Source: Nocardia vinacea
GTDB taxonomy: Bacteria > Actinomycetota > Actinomycetes > Mycobacteriales > Mycobacteriaceae
DNA length: 64,000 nucleotides
Reading direction: 5' to 3'
NCBI RefSeq assembly: GCF_035920345.1
Contig: NZ_CP109149.1
Location: 2,108,001 to 2,172,000, forward strand
The notes below the pieces were generated by a model that made no database searches, was not told the DNA's origin, and saw only the letters and a program-made list of their open reading frames with translations. Both the position numbers and the translations under genes were made by a program. This document shows positions 34,754 through 43,435 of the stretch, one piece after another; position 1 is the first letter of the stretch, and each line of letters begins with the position of its first letter.

Positions 34754-35508
34754 TCGCGCAATGTCGGCGTCATGGTCCGTGCCTCCGAAACCAATACTTG
34801 CGCGGCCTCGGCCCCCAGCTGCGCGACCAAATCCGGTTCGGCGTCGATGATCCGGTCGTACACCGCGGTCTGCCGCTCATACCAGCCAGCGGGTTCCCGA
34901 CAGGTGAGCACCTCCCATCCCGCCGCCGTCAGCAGCGTCGCATAGGACAGATAGCTCGGCTCCCACGTCGACAACACCCAGCGCGCCCCCGGCTCGAGCA
35001 ACCGCGCCACTTCCTGCATGGCGGCGGCTTTGTCGAGCACCATCCACAGCGAGTCGATGCTCACGGCGCCCTGGAACGAGCCGGCGGGCAGCCCCGTGTC
35101 GAGGAAATCCCCGACCACGAAGGTCGCCGCCCCGCCCGGATATAGCGTCGAAGCCCGCTTTTGCGCCGCGGCGACGGCTTCCGGGAGCAAATCCACCCCG
35201 ACCAGATCGACCCCGGCGTGCCGGGCGATCCACAGGCCCGGTCCGCCGCGCCCACAGCCCACATCGACGATGCGATCGCCCGGGCCCACGTCCAGCCAGC
35301 GCCATAACGCCCCGAGTTCCCCGGCGGAACTGAAGCCCAGTGGCTCCAGCCCGTCCGGGAGGTCCGCGCCATAGCATTCCTGCCAGATCGCCGTGAGTGT
35401 CGGGCTCCAGTCCCCCGCGGCGTACACCGGCCGGTACCGGGCTTCGTCCGCCAACGGCACCTGCTCGGCCGCACGGTCGGGCTTCGAGGCCGCGGATTCC
35501 CTTGTCAC
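34720..35508 (-). CDS. SAM-dependent methyltransferase
   Basis: 262 residues from GTG 35508, overlapping the upstream stop (GTGA). Class I fold: motif I IVDVGCGRGGPGLWIA, motif II LVGVDLLPEAVAAAQ, post-I VVGDFLDTGLP and acidic ISIDSLW-type region (VSIDSLWMVLD). A helical cap precedes it (YRPVYAAGDWSPTLTAIWQE). Last gene of the minus-strand half of the cluster and a likely tailoring O- or N-methyltransferase. Confidence 0.88.
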   Translation of the reverse strand: MTRESAASKPDRAAEQVPLADEARYRPVYAAGDWSPTLTAIWQECYGADLPDGLEPLGFSSAGELGALWRWLDVGPGDRIVDVGCGRGGPGLWIARHAGVDLVGVDLLPEAVAAAQKRASTLYPGGAATFVVGDFLDTGLPAGSFQGAVSIDSLWMVLDKAAAMQEVARLLEPGARWVLSTWEPSYLSYATLLTAAGWEVLTCREPAGWYERQTAVYDRIIDAEPDLVAQLGAEAAQVLVSEARTMTPTLRDYRRLLIAARR

Positions 35509-36884
35509 AGTGCGGCCTTGGTCAACGGAGCCTCGAGATCGGCGGCCGCACGCACCCGTGTGGTGCACGCCTCGGACAGCGGCACATAGTCGTCGGTGGA
35601 ATAGCTGCCCGAGCCGTGCACCACCATCTCCGCACCCGCGGGCACCAAACCGCGTTCGACGGCATTCATTACGCCGGTCAAAGCCATCACCAGCGACCAC
35701 TCCCGCAGTGCGGCGGCGTCAGCGGGCAGCGCGATGTCTACCGCGGCCAAGCGGGCCCGCAGCTCGTCGTACCGGGCCAGGCATTCCCGCCGCGACACCA
35801 CGATGCCGTCGCCACCATGCCGTTCGATGATCGCGTTCATGGTCGGCGACGTGGCCGGTTGGCGCGTGTAGAAGGTGCTGTCCAAATCCTCGGTGGGGCT
35901 GTCGGTGACTGCTGGGAAGTGCGGATCATCGTGCTGTGCGAACACTTCGGCGGATTCGTCCCGCACATAGCGCGGCGGGATATCGCCACCTGACCTCGCG
36001 CGAAGCAGGCTCGTCACCATATCCGGCGTGCGCAAGTGCTGCACCAGCAGGAATTGCGGATGGTCCGGGTCGGTCTCGGGGTGGCGTACCCGCCTGCCGA
36101 GGTGGTAACCGAGCAGCCCGAACGCGCTCGATACGGCATGCGCGTGCAGTCGGCCCTGCGGCGGTGCCACAGCCGACACGTCCGCCTCGAAGAAGGCCCG
36201 CGCGGTATCGGCGACGATGTAATTGGCCAAATCCATGGTGTACCAAAGCCGAACTCCCCGATCTCGCTCGAAGGAGTCCGCGGCCGCACGCACGAACTCG
36301 TCGGCCAACGCCTTGACCCCGTCCGATCGCTCCCCGTCATAGAGCAGGATCGGGTTGCGCCGCAACAACTCCGAGTCCTCGGACAGATCGGAAGCCCACA
36401 ACTTGGGTAGCGACCCCGCAGGAACGACCACGGCGATGCTCAACTGCGCGGCCGACACCAGACCGAGTCGGATCGCACGCAGCACCGCATCGCGCAATGC
36501 GGTGCCCTTGTTCGCCGATGTCGGCGTCACGATCATCACCCGCTCGCCGGTTCGCTGGATATGCGCCACCGCCCTGGCCACGATTAGCACCGAGGCGAAC
36601 GTCTTCGTGGTTCGCGTGGACGCGGTGCCGCGCAAGTCCAGCAGCCGCAACTCCCGGCCCGCGTGGGAACCCAGTCCGACCATCCGCATTCGAGCGGTCC
36701 CCAGCAACTGCGCCAGCGGCTCGGTCAGCTCGGGAAGCTCCGGATCCATGGGCAAACCCGGCGTCTTCGGAGCTCCGTTCTCGGACCGGTAGAGCCGGGC
36801 CGCGGTGCGCAGGTCCGCGTAGTAGCGGACCAGCACACTGTCGCCGTCGATATCCACCGGAAGTGCGGTCTGTGCGATCACCAT
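35505..36884 (-). CDS. Biosynthetic-cluster protein of unknown function, possible PLP fold-type II relative (DUF6002-like)
   Basis: 459 residues from ATG 36884, preceded by GGAG 5 bp upstream. The N-terminal third reads GSHAGRELRLLDLRGTASTR; then MIVTPTSANKGTALRDAVLRA resembles the SxGNKGxALR cofactor loop of threonine synthase-like PLP enzymes, and a helix-rich C-terminus includes GTYST-like VVHGSGSYSTDDYV, as a phosphate-binding loop might. I believe it belongs to the family named DUF6002, but this is from memory. The usual PLP lysine may be K in TRTTKTFASV. Its place between methyltransferase and P5CR-like genes suggests it makes or alters an amino-acid building block. Confidence 0.55.
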   Translation of the reverse strand: MVIAQTALPVDIDGDSVLVRYYADLRTAARLYRSENGAPKTPGLPMDPELPELTEPLAQLLGTARMRMVGLGSHAGRELRLLDLRGTASTRTTKTFASVLIVARAVAHIQRTGERVMIVTPTSANKGTALRDAVLRAIRLGLVSAAQLSIAVVVPAGSLPKLWASDLSEDSELLRRNPILLYDGERSDGVKALADEFVRAAADSFERDRGVRLWYTMDLANYIVADTARAFFEADVSAVAPPQGRLHAHAVSSAFGLLGYHLGRRVRHPETDPDHPQFLLVQHLRTPDMVTSLLRARSGGDIPPRYVRDESAEVFAQHDDPHFPAVTDSPTEDLDSTFYTRQPATSPTMNAIIERHGGDGIVVSRRECLARYDELRARLAAVDIALPADAAALREWSLVMALTGVMNAVERGLVPAGAEMVVHGSGSYSTDDYVPLSEACTTRVRAAADLEAPLTKAAL

Positions 36885-37007
36885 CGGTTCTCCAATGCGG
36901 GCGACAACGCTGTAATGCAGCCTCCCGGAAAGGATATCGACGCAAATCGCCGCGGCGCCGCAGTGAGTTCCCCGCAGTGGAAAACTCAAAAGGTATTGCG
37001 CCGCAAT

Positions 37008-37811
37008 CTAGTTGGTCACCTTGGCCAATGCTGCCCGAGCAGCGGCGAGTACCGCGTGCGGTAGTCCCTGAGCCTGCGCCGCCGCCAGAGCTCGTTCGGT
37101 CGGCCCACCAGGCGAGGCCACCGCTCGACGCAGCGCGAGCGTGTCGTGCTCGAATTCGGCCAAGAGGGCGGCCGTGCCGTGCAGTGTTTCGGTCGCCAGC
37201 GACCTCGCCAGACTCGCCGGAAGCCCGGCGTGGATGGCCGCATCCGCTTGTGCCTGTGCGAACATCGCGACCAGTGCGGGACCCACGCCGGCCAATGGAA
37301 TCAGCGCGTCCACTTGATGTTCCGGGATTCGGACGACCGTACCCACCCTGCCGAACAGTGCGGCCACGGCGGACTCCACCTCGGCGTCCACGCTCTGGCC
37401 GGTCGGCAGCGATACGATCCCCGCGCGGACCCGGACCGGGAGATTGACCGTCACTCGCATCGCCCGCGACCGGCGGTACACCGCGTTCAGCTGTGCGGAT
37501 GTCACGCCGGATAGCACCGAGACCACCACGGCCTGCGTCCCGTCGAGTTCCCGGCCCACCGCGGCGAGCTGTCCCGGCTTGTGACACAACACGATCACGT
37601 CCGCGCGGGCGCCCAGTTCGGCATTGGTCGCCACGGCCACGCCGCCGGTGTCCGCGGCCAGCTCAGCGGCGCGCCCCGAGCCGTTGTCGGTGCACAGGAT
37701 CGGAGTTGCCCACCCGGTTGCCAAGGCACGCGCCATATTTCCCGCACCGACCATACCGATCGTCGTGAAGGTCCGCGCACCGCCGAGCGCGGCGTTCCGG
37801 TTGTCGGTCAT
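37008..37811 (-). CDS. Pyrroline-5-carboxylate reductase-family protein
   Basis: 267 residues. Rossmann motif GMVGAGNMARALATGW at the N-terminus, VIVLCHKPGQLAAV in the middle, NLPVRVRAGIVSLP and AGVGPALVAMFAQAQADAAI in the dimerisation domain, where ProC normally has GSGPAYVF. The ATG overlaps the NRPS stop by 4 bp, so it is co-translated with the megasynthase. It could supply proline or reduce a cyclic imine in the product. The divergence from housekeeping ProC (SGxGPA loop changed to AGVGPA) suggests a dedicated role. Confidence 0.88.
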   Translation of the reverse strand: MTDNRNAALGGARTFTTIGMVGAGNMARALATGWATPILCTDNGSGRAAELAADTGGVAVATNAELGARADVIVLCHKPGQLAAVGRELDGTQAVVVSVLSGVTSAQLNAVYRRSRAMRVTVNLPVRVRAGIVSLPTGQSVDAEVESAVAALFGRVGTVVRIPEHQVDALIPLAGVGPALVAMFAQAQADAAIHAGLPASLARSLATETLHGTAALLAEFEHDTLALRRAVASPGGPTERALAAAQAQGLPHAVLAAARAALAKVTN

Positions 37812-40800
37812 CGTACGTTCCCGTCCTCGACGAGTTCAGTCAGCAGCTCTCGCACCCGTGCCGCAATGCGATCGGCCGCTTCCGAATCGTGGCCGCGCAG
37901 ATGCACCCGGCCGGTCAGACCACCCGCCTGTTCGGTCACCTCCAACAGCCGCACAGTGTGACCGCCGAGGATCGGCAGTTCGACCGGAGTCGCCTCGACG
38001 CCGTCGAGCAGCAGCGGTTCCGCGGCAGCCGGATGCACGAGGACGTGATTGGTCAGCATCGACGAGGACAAACCCAGCTCTCCGCACAGGAACTCGACGG
38101 GGATCTCCGCGAACGCGGCGGCATCGTGGAGTCGGTCGGTCTCCATCCGCAGCAGCCGCCGCAGCGAATGCCCGGCGGCGACATCGACAACTGCGGGCTC
38201 GGATCGGGCGAAGGGGCCTATCACCGGCTCCCACTCCGGCGCCGGGCGACGCAATACCGTGGCACACACCGCAATCCGGTCCCGGTCGGGTTCATCGGCC
38301 GCGAGCGCGGTCGCGAAAACGGTACGCAACACCGCAGGCAGGTCCATGCCCAGTGACCGTGCCTCGGCCCGCAGCGGGCGAACCACGGCCGCTGGCAGCG
38401 ATAGCCGTACCGACGACACCGTGCCCGCCGCGTCCGCGGGCAGATCGACCTCGCCCAGTCTGGACTGCCAGTACCGCAATGCTTTTCCGGCGTCCGCTAC
38501 GGGGTCCTGCGCACGGGCGAACTCCGGATAGTCGGCCGCGGGCTCCGCGAGGCCCGCTGTGCTTCGCGCCCCCGAGTACAGCTCGCCGAGCTCACGTACG
38601 AGGATGTCCAGGGAAGGCTCATCGGCGACGAGACGGTGACAGCGCACCAGCAACGTGCACGCCGCTTCTGATACGGCCGCCGACCGCGTCGGGTGTTCGT
38701 ACAGGGTCACATCGATAACCTGCCCACGCGTAACGTCCATGACGGTGGCACACGCCAGCGCGAGCTCCGAGGCCATGTTGTCGGCAGACTCCGTCGCGGT
38801 CCTGACCGCAATGCTCGCCCGGTGCCGCACGGTCTGGCCCGGCGGCTGTCCCGTCGGCGCATCGAATGCGCAGCGCAGCACCGCATGTCTGCGCAGCAAC
38901 GTGGCCACCGCACCGGCGAGCCGATCCCGGTCCGGCCGAACGTTGAGCCGGAAGGCGCGCGCCACCACCGGTGGCCGCGCCTCGGGCGACGCCAGATTCC
39001 ACAGACCCCGCTGCACCGCGGACAGCGGATACCGGGTTCCGGTCCGGCGTATCAACTCATCCGTCGGCCGCGCGGCGGCCGCCCGTCCCGGCAGGTTCGC
39101 GGCGAGCAGAGCGACAGTGGGATTGCCCAGGATGCGCTCCGTGGTGAAGTCACGTCCCAGATCCGAGGTCAGACGGTTCGCGATTCGCGCCGCCAGCAGC
39201 GAATGCCCGCCGAGATCGAAGAAGTTGTCGTCGCGACCGATCCCCGGAACCTTCAGCACTTCCGACCAGACCTCGGCAATGGCTCGTTGCACCGCTGTGC
39301 TCGGGGCGAAATCCTGCGCTACACCGTCCTCGGGGTTCGCCCGGCGCCCGCCGAACGCGGGCTCCGGCAACGCGGACCGGTCCACCTTTCCCGTAGCCCC
39401 CAACGGCAGCCGGTCCAGGAACACGTACGCCGCCGGAATCATGTGGGCCGGAAGCAGCGCTGCCAGGTATGCCCGCAACCCACCGCTGTCGAGCGCCGCA
39501 CCAGCCGTGCTCTTTTCCCGCACGACGTAGCCGACCAGGACGATCCCGTGCGTCGGGCGGCGATGACCGACGACGACCGCGGCGCGGACGGCCGGGTGAC
39601 GCGTCAGCGCCAACTCGACCTCCGCGGGCTCGACACGGTGGCCCCGCAAGTTGATCTGCCGGTCGCGCCGACCAAGGTACTCCAGCGTCTCGTCCACGAG
39701 CAGGCGTCCCAAATCGCCGGTGCGATAAAGCCTCGCCCCACCAACACCCGATGCCGACACGAACGGATCGGCGATGAACCGTGTAGCCGTCCGGCCGACC
39801 GCTCCCAGGTACCCTCTGCTCACTCCTGTTCCCCCGATGTAGATTTCGCCCACCTCGCCCCGTCCGACCGGCTGCAGCGCGCTGTCGAGCAGGTGCACCG
39901 AGACCCCCGGCAGCGGCGTGCCGATCACGTCGGCGGTGCCGACCGCCACCGAGGTGCTCGCGTGCTGGGTGGCGATGAGTGTGGTCTCGGTGAGCCCGAA
40001 ATGATTGACTACCCGCCCGAATCGGGCCAGGGCCGCCGCATGCGCGCGCAGCGGCAGGAAACTCTCACCGCTGACCAACGTGGTCTCCAGTCGAGGCGGT
40101 TCGGCGGCAAACATCGTCGACGTGATCAGGCCGGTGAGCAAAGCCGGTGTGGCACTCAACAAGTGGGTCACCCCGTGCGCCCGCGCCGCGGCCAGGAGCT
40201 GCTCCGGATTGCGGCGCACCGACTTCGAGGTGACCACCACCCTGGCTCCCGCGGCGAGCGGCATCAGCGCATCCCGCAGCCACGGATCGAAGGTGAACGC
40301 CGCCACCTGCAGTACCACGTGGCGTTGTCCGAGAGCGACGTACGACGACAGCGCAGTGTGGTAGGCGGTAAGGCTATGATGTTCTACGGCAACACCTTTC
40401 GGCCTGCCTGTGGAGCCGGAAGTGAACATGACGTACGCGAGGTTCCGAGAATGGGCGGGTCCGGGGAACCGCGTGTCACCCGCGAGGGCAGGTTCCGACG
40501 CGTCGACGATCACCACGTCGACCCCGTCGAGTCCGGACAGTCGTGCCTGCTGTTCCGGTTCGGTAAGCAATAGGCGCACACCGGATCCGGCCATCCACTG
40601 CCGCAACGTATCGTCGGGAAAGTCCGCGTCCAGCGGCAGATACGCGCCACCGACGGCCCACACCGCCAGCACCGACACGATCGCAACGGCCGGCTGCCGG
40701 ACACAGATCGCCGTCACCGTCTCGGGTTCGACTCCGTTGCGCCGCAACCGATCCGCCATGGCGTCGACTCGATGGCCGAGCTCCCGATACGTCAGCGCGC

Positions 40801-40900
40801 GCCCGTCGTCGACAAGAGCGACGGCGTCGGCGAAGTTCTCGATCCCGCACCGGATCCGGTGGTACAGACTGTCCATTCTCCGAGCGTCGCCCATGACCAC
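37808..40900 (-). CDS. NRPS A-PCP-C with a degenerate condensation active site
   Basis: 1030 residues. A domain at 1-500: FTSGSTGRPKGV, FDPWLRDAL, NHFGLTETTL, YRTGDLGRLL, GRRDRQINLRGHRVEPAE, Lys in GATGKVDRS. Specificity positions read by eye give DPRSVGHLIK, which I cannot match to a residue. PCP at about 535-600 with Ser in FFDLGGHSLLAAR. C-like domain at about 625-1025, where the HHxxxDG motif reads HRLVADE: the second (catalytic) His is Arg and Gly is Glu. Normal peptide-bond catalysis is therefore unlikely. First gene of the minus-strand operon. Confidence 0.9.
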   Translation of the reverse strand: MVMGDARRMDSLYHRIRCGIENFADAVALVDDGRALTYRELGHRVDAMADRLRRNGVEPETVTAICVRQPAVAIVSVLAVWAVGGAYLPLDADFPDDTLRQWMAGSGVRLLLTEPEQQARLSGLDGVDVVIVDASEPALAGDTRFPGPAHSRNLAYVMFTSGSTGRPKGVAVEHHSLTAYHTALSSYVALGQRHVVLQVAAFTFDPWLRDALMPLAAGARVVVTSKSVRRNPEQLLAAARAHGVTHLLSATPALLTGLITSTMFAAEPPRLETTLVSGESFLPLRAHAAALARFGRVVNHFGLTETTLIATQHASTSVAVGTADVIGTPLPGVSVHLLDSALQPVGRGEVGEIYIGGTGVSRGYLGAVGRTATRFIADPFVSASGVGGARLYRTGDLGRLLVDETLEYLGRRDRQINLRGHRVEPAEVELALTRHPAVRAAVVVGHRRPTHGIVLVGYVVREKSTAGAALDSGGLRAYLAALLPAHMIPAAYVFLDRLPLGATGKVDRSALPEPAFGGRRANPEDGVAQDFAPSTAVQRAIAEVWSEVLKVPGIGRDDNFFDLGGHSLLAARIANRLTSDLGRDFTTERILGNPTVALLAANLPGRAAAARPTDELIRRTGTRYPLSAVQRGLWNLASPEARPPVVARAFRLNVRPDRDRLAGAVATLLRRHAVLRCAFDAPTGQPPGQTVRHRASIAVRTATESADNMASELALACATVMDVTRGQVIDVTLYEHPTRSAAVSEAACTLLVRCHRLVADEPSLDILVRELGELYSGARSTAGLAEPAADYPEFARAQDPVADAGKALRYWQSRLGEVDLPADAAGTVSSVRLSLPAAVVRPLRAEARSLGMDLPAVLRTVFATALAADEPDRDRIAVCATVLRRPAPEWEPVIGPFARSEPAVVDVAAGHSLRRLLRMETDRLHDAAAFAEIPVEFLCGELGLSSSMLTNHVLVHPAAAEPLLLDGVEATPVELPILGGHTVRLLEVTEQAGGLTGRVHLRGHDSEAADRIAARVRELLTELVEDGNVR

Positions 40901-40992
40901 GCCGCCGCTATTCCCCTAGTTGGCAAGATGCGTGAAATAGCCGGAGTAATAACATCATTGGACTCACTCACCGCGGAGGGCAGGCGGATAAC
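40901..40992. promoter_or_regulatory. Divergent promoter region inside the biosynthetic cluster
   Basis: 92 bp between the minus-strand NRPS operon and the plus-strand A-MbtH gene. It is A/T-richer than its surroundings (TAGTTGGCAAGATGCG, then GGAGTAATAACATC at about 40940-40953), as expected for promoter DNA. No clear operator could be defined. Confidence 0.45.
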
Positions 40993-42726
40993 ATGCACCG
41001 TGACGGCGTGTACGGCGACGATGCGTCCAATACCGTGGTGCACCGCAGGGTGCTTCAATGGTCCACTCGCACACCAGATTCGGTGGCACTAGAGTTCGGC
41101 GATCGCCGCTTCGTTTACGCGGATCTCGCCACCGCTGCCTGCCGCATTGCGGCGGGCCTGCGCCGTCAGGGTGTCGGACCCGATGTCCCGGTCGGCGTTC
41201 ACCTTCCGCGTAGCGAAAGGCTCGTCATAGCGCACCTGGCCGTCCTGGCCGCAGGCGGTGCCTACCTGACCTTGGATCCCGCGCAACCCGATAAGGCGCT
41301 CGCCGATCAGATCGCGATCGCCTCGGTGCCCGTCGTGATCACCGACCGTGCCAGCCGCGACCGGCTGCCCAGCACTGTCCGAACACTGCTATTCGACGAC
41401 CTTGTCGACCATCCCGCCGAGCCGCTGCCCGACTCCGTCGGTCCAGATCACTTCGCGTGCATCATGTTCACCTCCGGATCCACCGGAAAACCCAAGGCGG
41501 TCGCGATTCCGCACCGAGCAGTGGTCAATCTCGTCACCGCCCAGAACTACATGACAGTGGGACCGGAACAGTGCTACCTGCTGCACACCGCGCCCACCTT
41601 CGATCCGTCGATATTCGAGACTTGGGGCGCCTTGCTCAACGGCGGCAGGCTCGCGATCGCGCCGCCTGGAGCACCTTCGGTGGGCGAATTGGCCCGCCTG
41701 GTTCGTGAACACGGCGCGACCGCGACGTTCCTCACGCCCACCATGTTCCGGCTGATCCTGGAGGAACAGCCGCATGCGTTGCATCCCCTGCGCGATCTGC
41801 TGCTCGGCGGCGAGGCCATCTTCCCCGCCCACCTCGAGCTGGCTGCGCAACACCTTCCCGACACCTCGATAATCGTGGGCTACGGCCCCACCGAATCGAC
41901 CGTCCTCGTCACCGCGCACGTCCAGACGAGTGCCGATCCGCTACCTCCGGTCGTCGTCATCGGCCACGACATCACCGGCGTGCGCACCTATATCCTCGAC
42001 GAGGACCTGAACCCGGTCCCCGACGGCGAACCGGGCGAATTGTGTATCGCCGGAGCGGGACTGGCCTGTGGATACCTCGGCGCACCCGATCTCACCGCAG
42101 AACGGTTCGCGCCGGACCCGCACGCATCCCGACCTGGCGACCGGCTGTACCGAACCGGCGACCGGGTGCGAGCGATCGGCTATGGCGGGATGGAGTTCCT
42201 GGGTCGCCTCGACAACCAACTCAAGATCCGCGGCCGCCGCATCGAGCCGGGCGAAGTCGAGCAGGCGCTGGTGCACCACGCGGATGTGCTCACCGCCTAC
42301 GTGACCGCGGAACAGAACGACCGCCGCGGCAAATACCTTGCCGCGTATGTGACTCTGCGCACCGGGTCCACCTCCGACGAATCGGACCTCCGCAGCCACA
42401 TGGCATCCGCTGTCGCCGACCACCTTCGGCCCGATGTCTATGTGCTGCGCACCGAAGCGTCCGTCACCGCCAACGGCAAACTCGACAGACGCCGCCTGAT
42501 CGACGGCGCGGCGGCGCCCACGAAACCGAGCGCCGGTCCAACCCTGCGCACAGTCGTGGTCAACGATGATGACCAGTACGCGATCTGGCCCGCGCACCGA
42601 CCCGCACCCACCGGCTGGACGTCAGTCGACCTACCCGGCACCGTCGACGAGTGCAAGACTCTTGTCCGCCGACTCTGGTCCGATATCCGCCCCGCCCGCA
42701 GACGACACGCCGTTCAGACCTCGTAG
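40993..42726 (+). CDS. Adenylation domain fused to a C-terminal MbtH-like domain (no carrier)
   Basis: 577 residues. A domain at 10-505: FTSGSTGKPKAV, FDPSIFETWG, VGYGPTESTVL, YRTGDRVRAI, GRLDNQLKIRGRRIEPGEV, Lys in ANGKLDRRR. Specificity positions by eye give DPFFLGGVLK, most like the codes of branched-chain residues (Ile DGFFLGVVYK). After a short linker, residues about 515-570 are an MbtH-like protein: VVVNDDDQYAIWPAHRP, PTGWTSVDLPGTVDECK and LWSDIRPARRR, matching the family's NDEGQYSLWP...P.GW...C...I...W.D.RP. The MbtH unit sits where a carrier is expected, so the enzyme must load carriers on other proteins. Confidence 0.92.
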   Translation: MHRDGVYGDDASNTVVHRRVLQWSTRTPDSVALEFGDRRFVYADLATAACRIAAGLRRQGVGPDVPVGVHLPRSERLVIAHLAVLAAGGAYLTLDPAQPDKALADQIAIASVPVVITDRASRDRLPSTVRTLLFDDLVDHPAEPLPDSVGPDHFACIMFTSGSTGKPKAVAIPHRAVVNLVTAQNYMTVGPEQCYLLHTAPTFDPSIFETWGALLNGGRLAIAPPGAPSVGELARLVREHGATATFLTPTMFRLILEEQPHALHPLRDLLLGGEAIFPAHLELAAQHLPDTSIIVGYGPTESTVLVTAHVQTSADPLPPVVVIGHDITGVRTYILDEDLNPVPDGEPGELCIAGAGLACGYLGAPDLTAERFAPDPHASRPGDRLYRTGDRVRAIGYGGMEFLGRLDNQLKIRGRRIEPGEVEQALVHHADVLTAYVTAEQNDRRGKYLAAYVTLRTGSTSDESDLRSHMASAVADHLRPDVYVLRTEASVTANGKLDRRRLIDGAAAPTKPSAGPTLRTVVVNDDDQYAIWPAHRPAPTGWTSVDLPGTVDECKTLVRRLWSDIRPARRRHAVQTS

Positions 42727-42818
42727 GCGCGGCATTCGATCAGTGTGCCTACCGGCGCGCGCATGATGCCGTGCTGACCTTCGACCTCGAGCCCGGTGGC
42801 GGTGTTTCGCGGGAGCGG

Positions 42819-43142
42819 CTATTCGACGGTCATCTCCCCCATCTCGGACCAGTCGGTGGCATCGATGGTTTGGCTGATGATGCGCGGGGTCTGTGCGAGG
42901 GCTGCGGGAAGTTCGGTCATCGCGGCCTTGAAGTGGGGGCTACCGACGTGTGCCCCGCCGGCGGCCTGGTCTCGGAATGCCTCCACCAGGACGAATTCGG
43001 TGGGGTCGTCGACACTGCGAGACCAGTCGAACCAGAGGTTGCCCTCCTCGGCTCGGGTGGCCGCGGTGAACGGGGCAACGAGGTCGAGCCAGCGGTCGGT
43101 CCATTCGGGCTTGGTCTTGAACTTGACGACGATAAAGATCAT
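42819..43142 (-). CDS. Antibiotic biosynthesis monooxygenase (ABM)-family protein
   Basis: 107 residues from ATG 43142, with AGGAGG 8 bp upstream. MIFIVVKFKTKPEWTDRWL, then EEGNLWFDWSRSVDDPTEFV and VEAFRDQAAGGAHVGSPHFK fit the YgiN-like ferredoxin fold with the conserved His. It lies just beyond the A-MbtH gene on the opposite strand, so it may be a cluster-edge gene or unrelated. Confidence 0.88.
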   Translation of the reverse strand: MIFIVVKFKTKPEWTDRWLDLVAPFTAATRAEEGNLWFDWSRSVDDPTEFVLVEAFRDQAAGGAHVGSPHFKAAMTELPAALAQTPRIISQTIDATDWSEMGEMTVE

Positions 43143-43236
43143 CACGCACCTCCTGCGATGGGTCGGGCTGCCGCGACACAGCCCGACTCCCGCTGTGCCG
43201 GGCGGTGATTGTTGCGAACATCCCATTGTCGGACGG

Positions 43237-43385
43237 TCAGTAAATATTGGAGGGCCGAACCAGGCCGTCAGCCAGATCACCGAATCCCGGCGCGATGATC
43301 GCGCCCGGATTCACCATGCGTGTTTGCCCGGATTGCGCCGCATAGCCGAGAGCCTGTTCGCCGTTCAATTCGTTCCGCAGAACTT
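43237..43385 (-). pseudogene. C-terminal remnant of an unidentified protein
   Basis: A frame with coding-like third-position bias reads [20 protein letters not shown] then [20 protein letters not shown] and ends SNIY-stop at 43237. No start codon or upstream domain is present. Family not recognised. Confidence 0.3.
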
Positions 43386-43435
43386 GTCTCGTCGGTGTCC
43401 GATGAGTTCTCCGCGTCCGGGAGGTCTACTAAGTC

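Noticed and set aside
33532..35145. 537-codon plus-strand frame across the MFS and methyltransferase genes
   Set aside because: Frame-shifted reading of the MFS gene and antisense of the methyltransferase; no hydrophobic pattern or domain.
38693..40573. 626-codon plus-strand open frame opposite the A-PCP-C NRPS
   Set aside because: Mirror of conserved adenylation and condensation motifs on the minus strand; no domain of its own.
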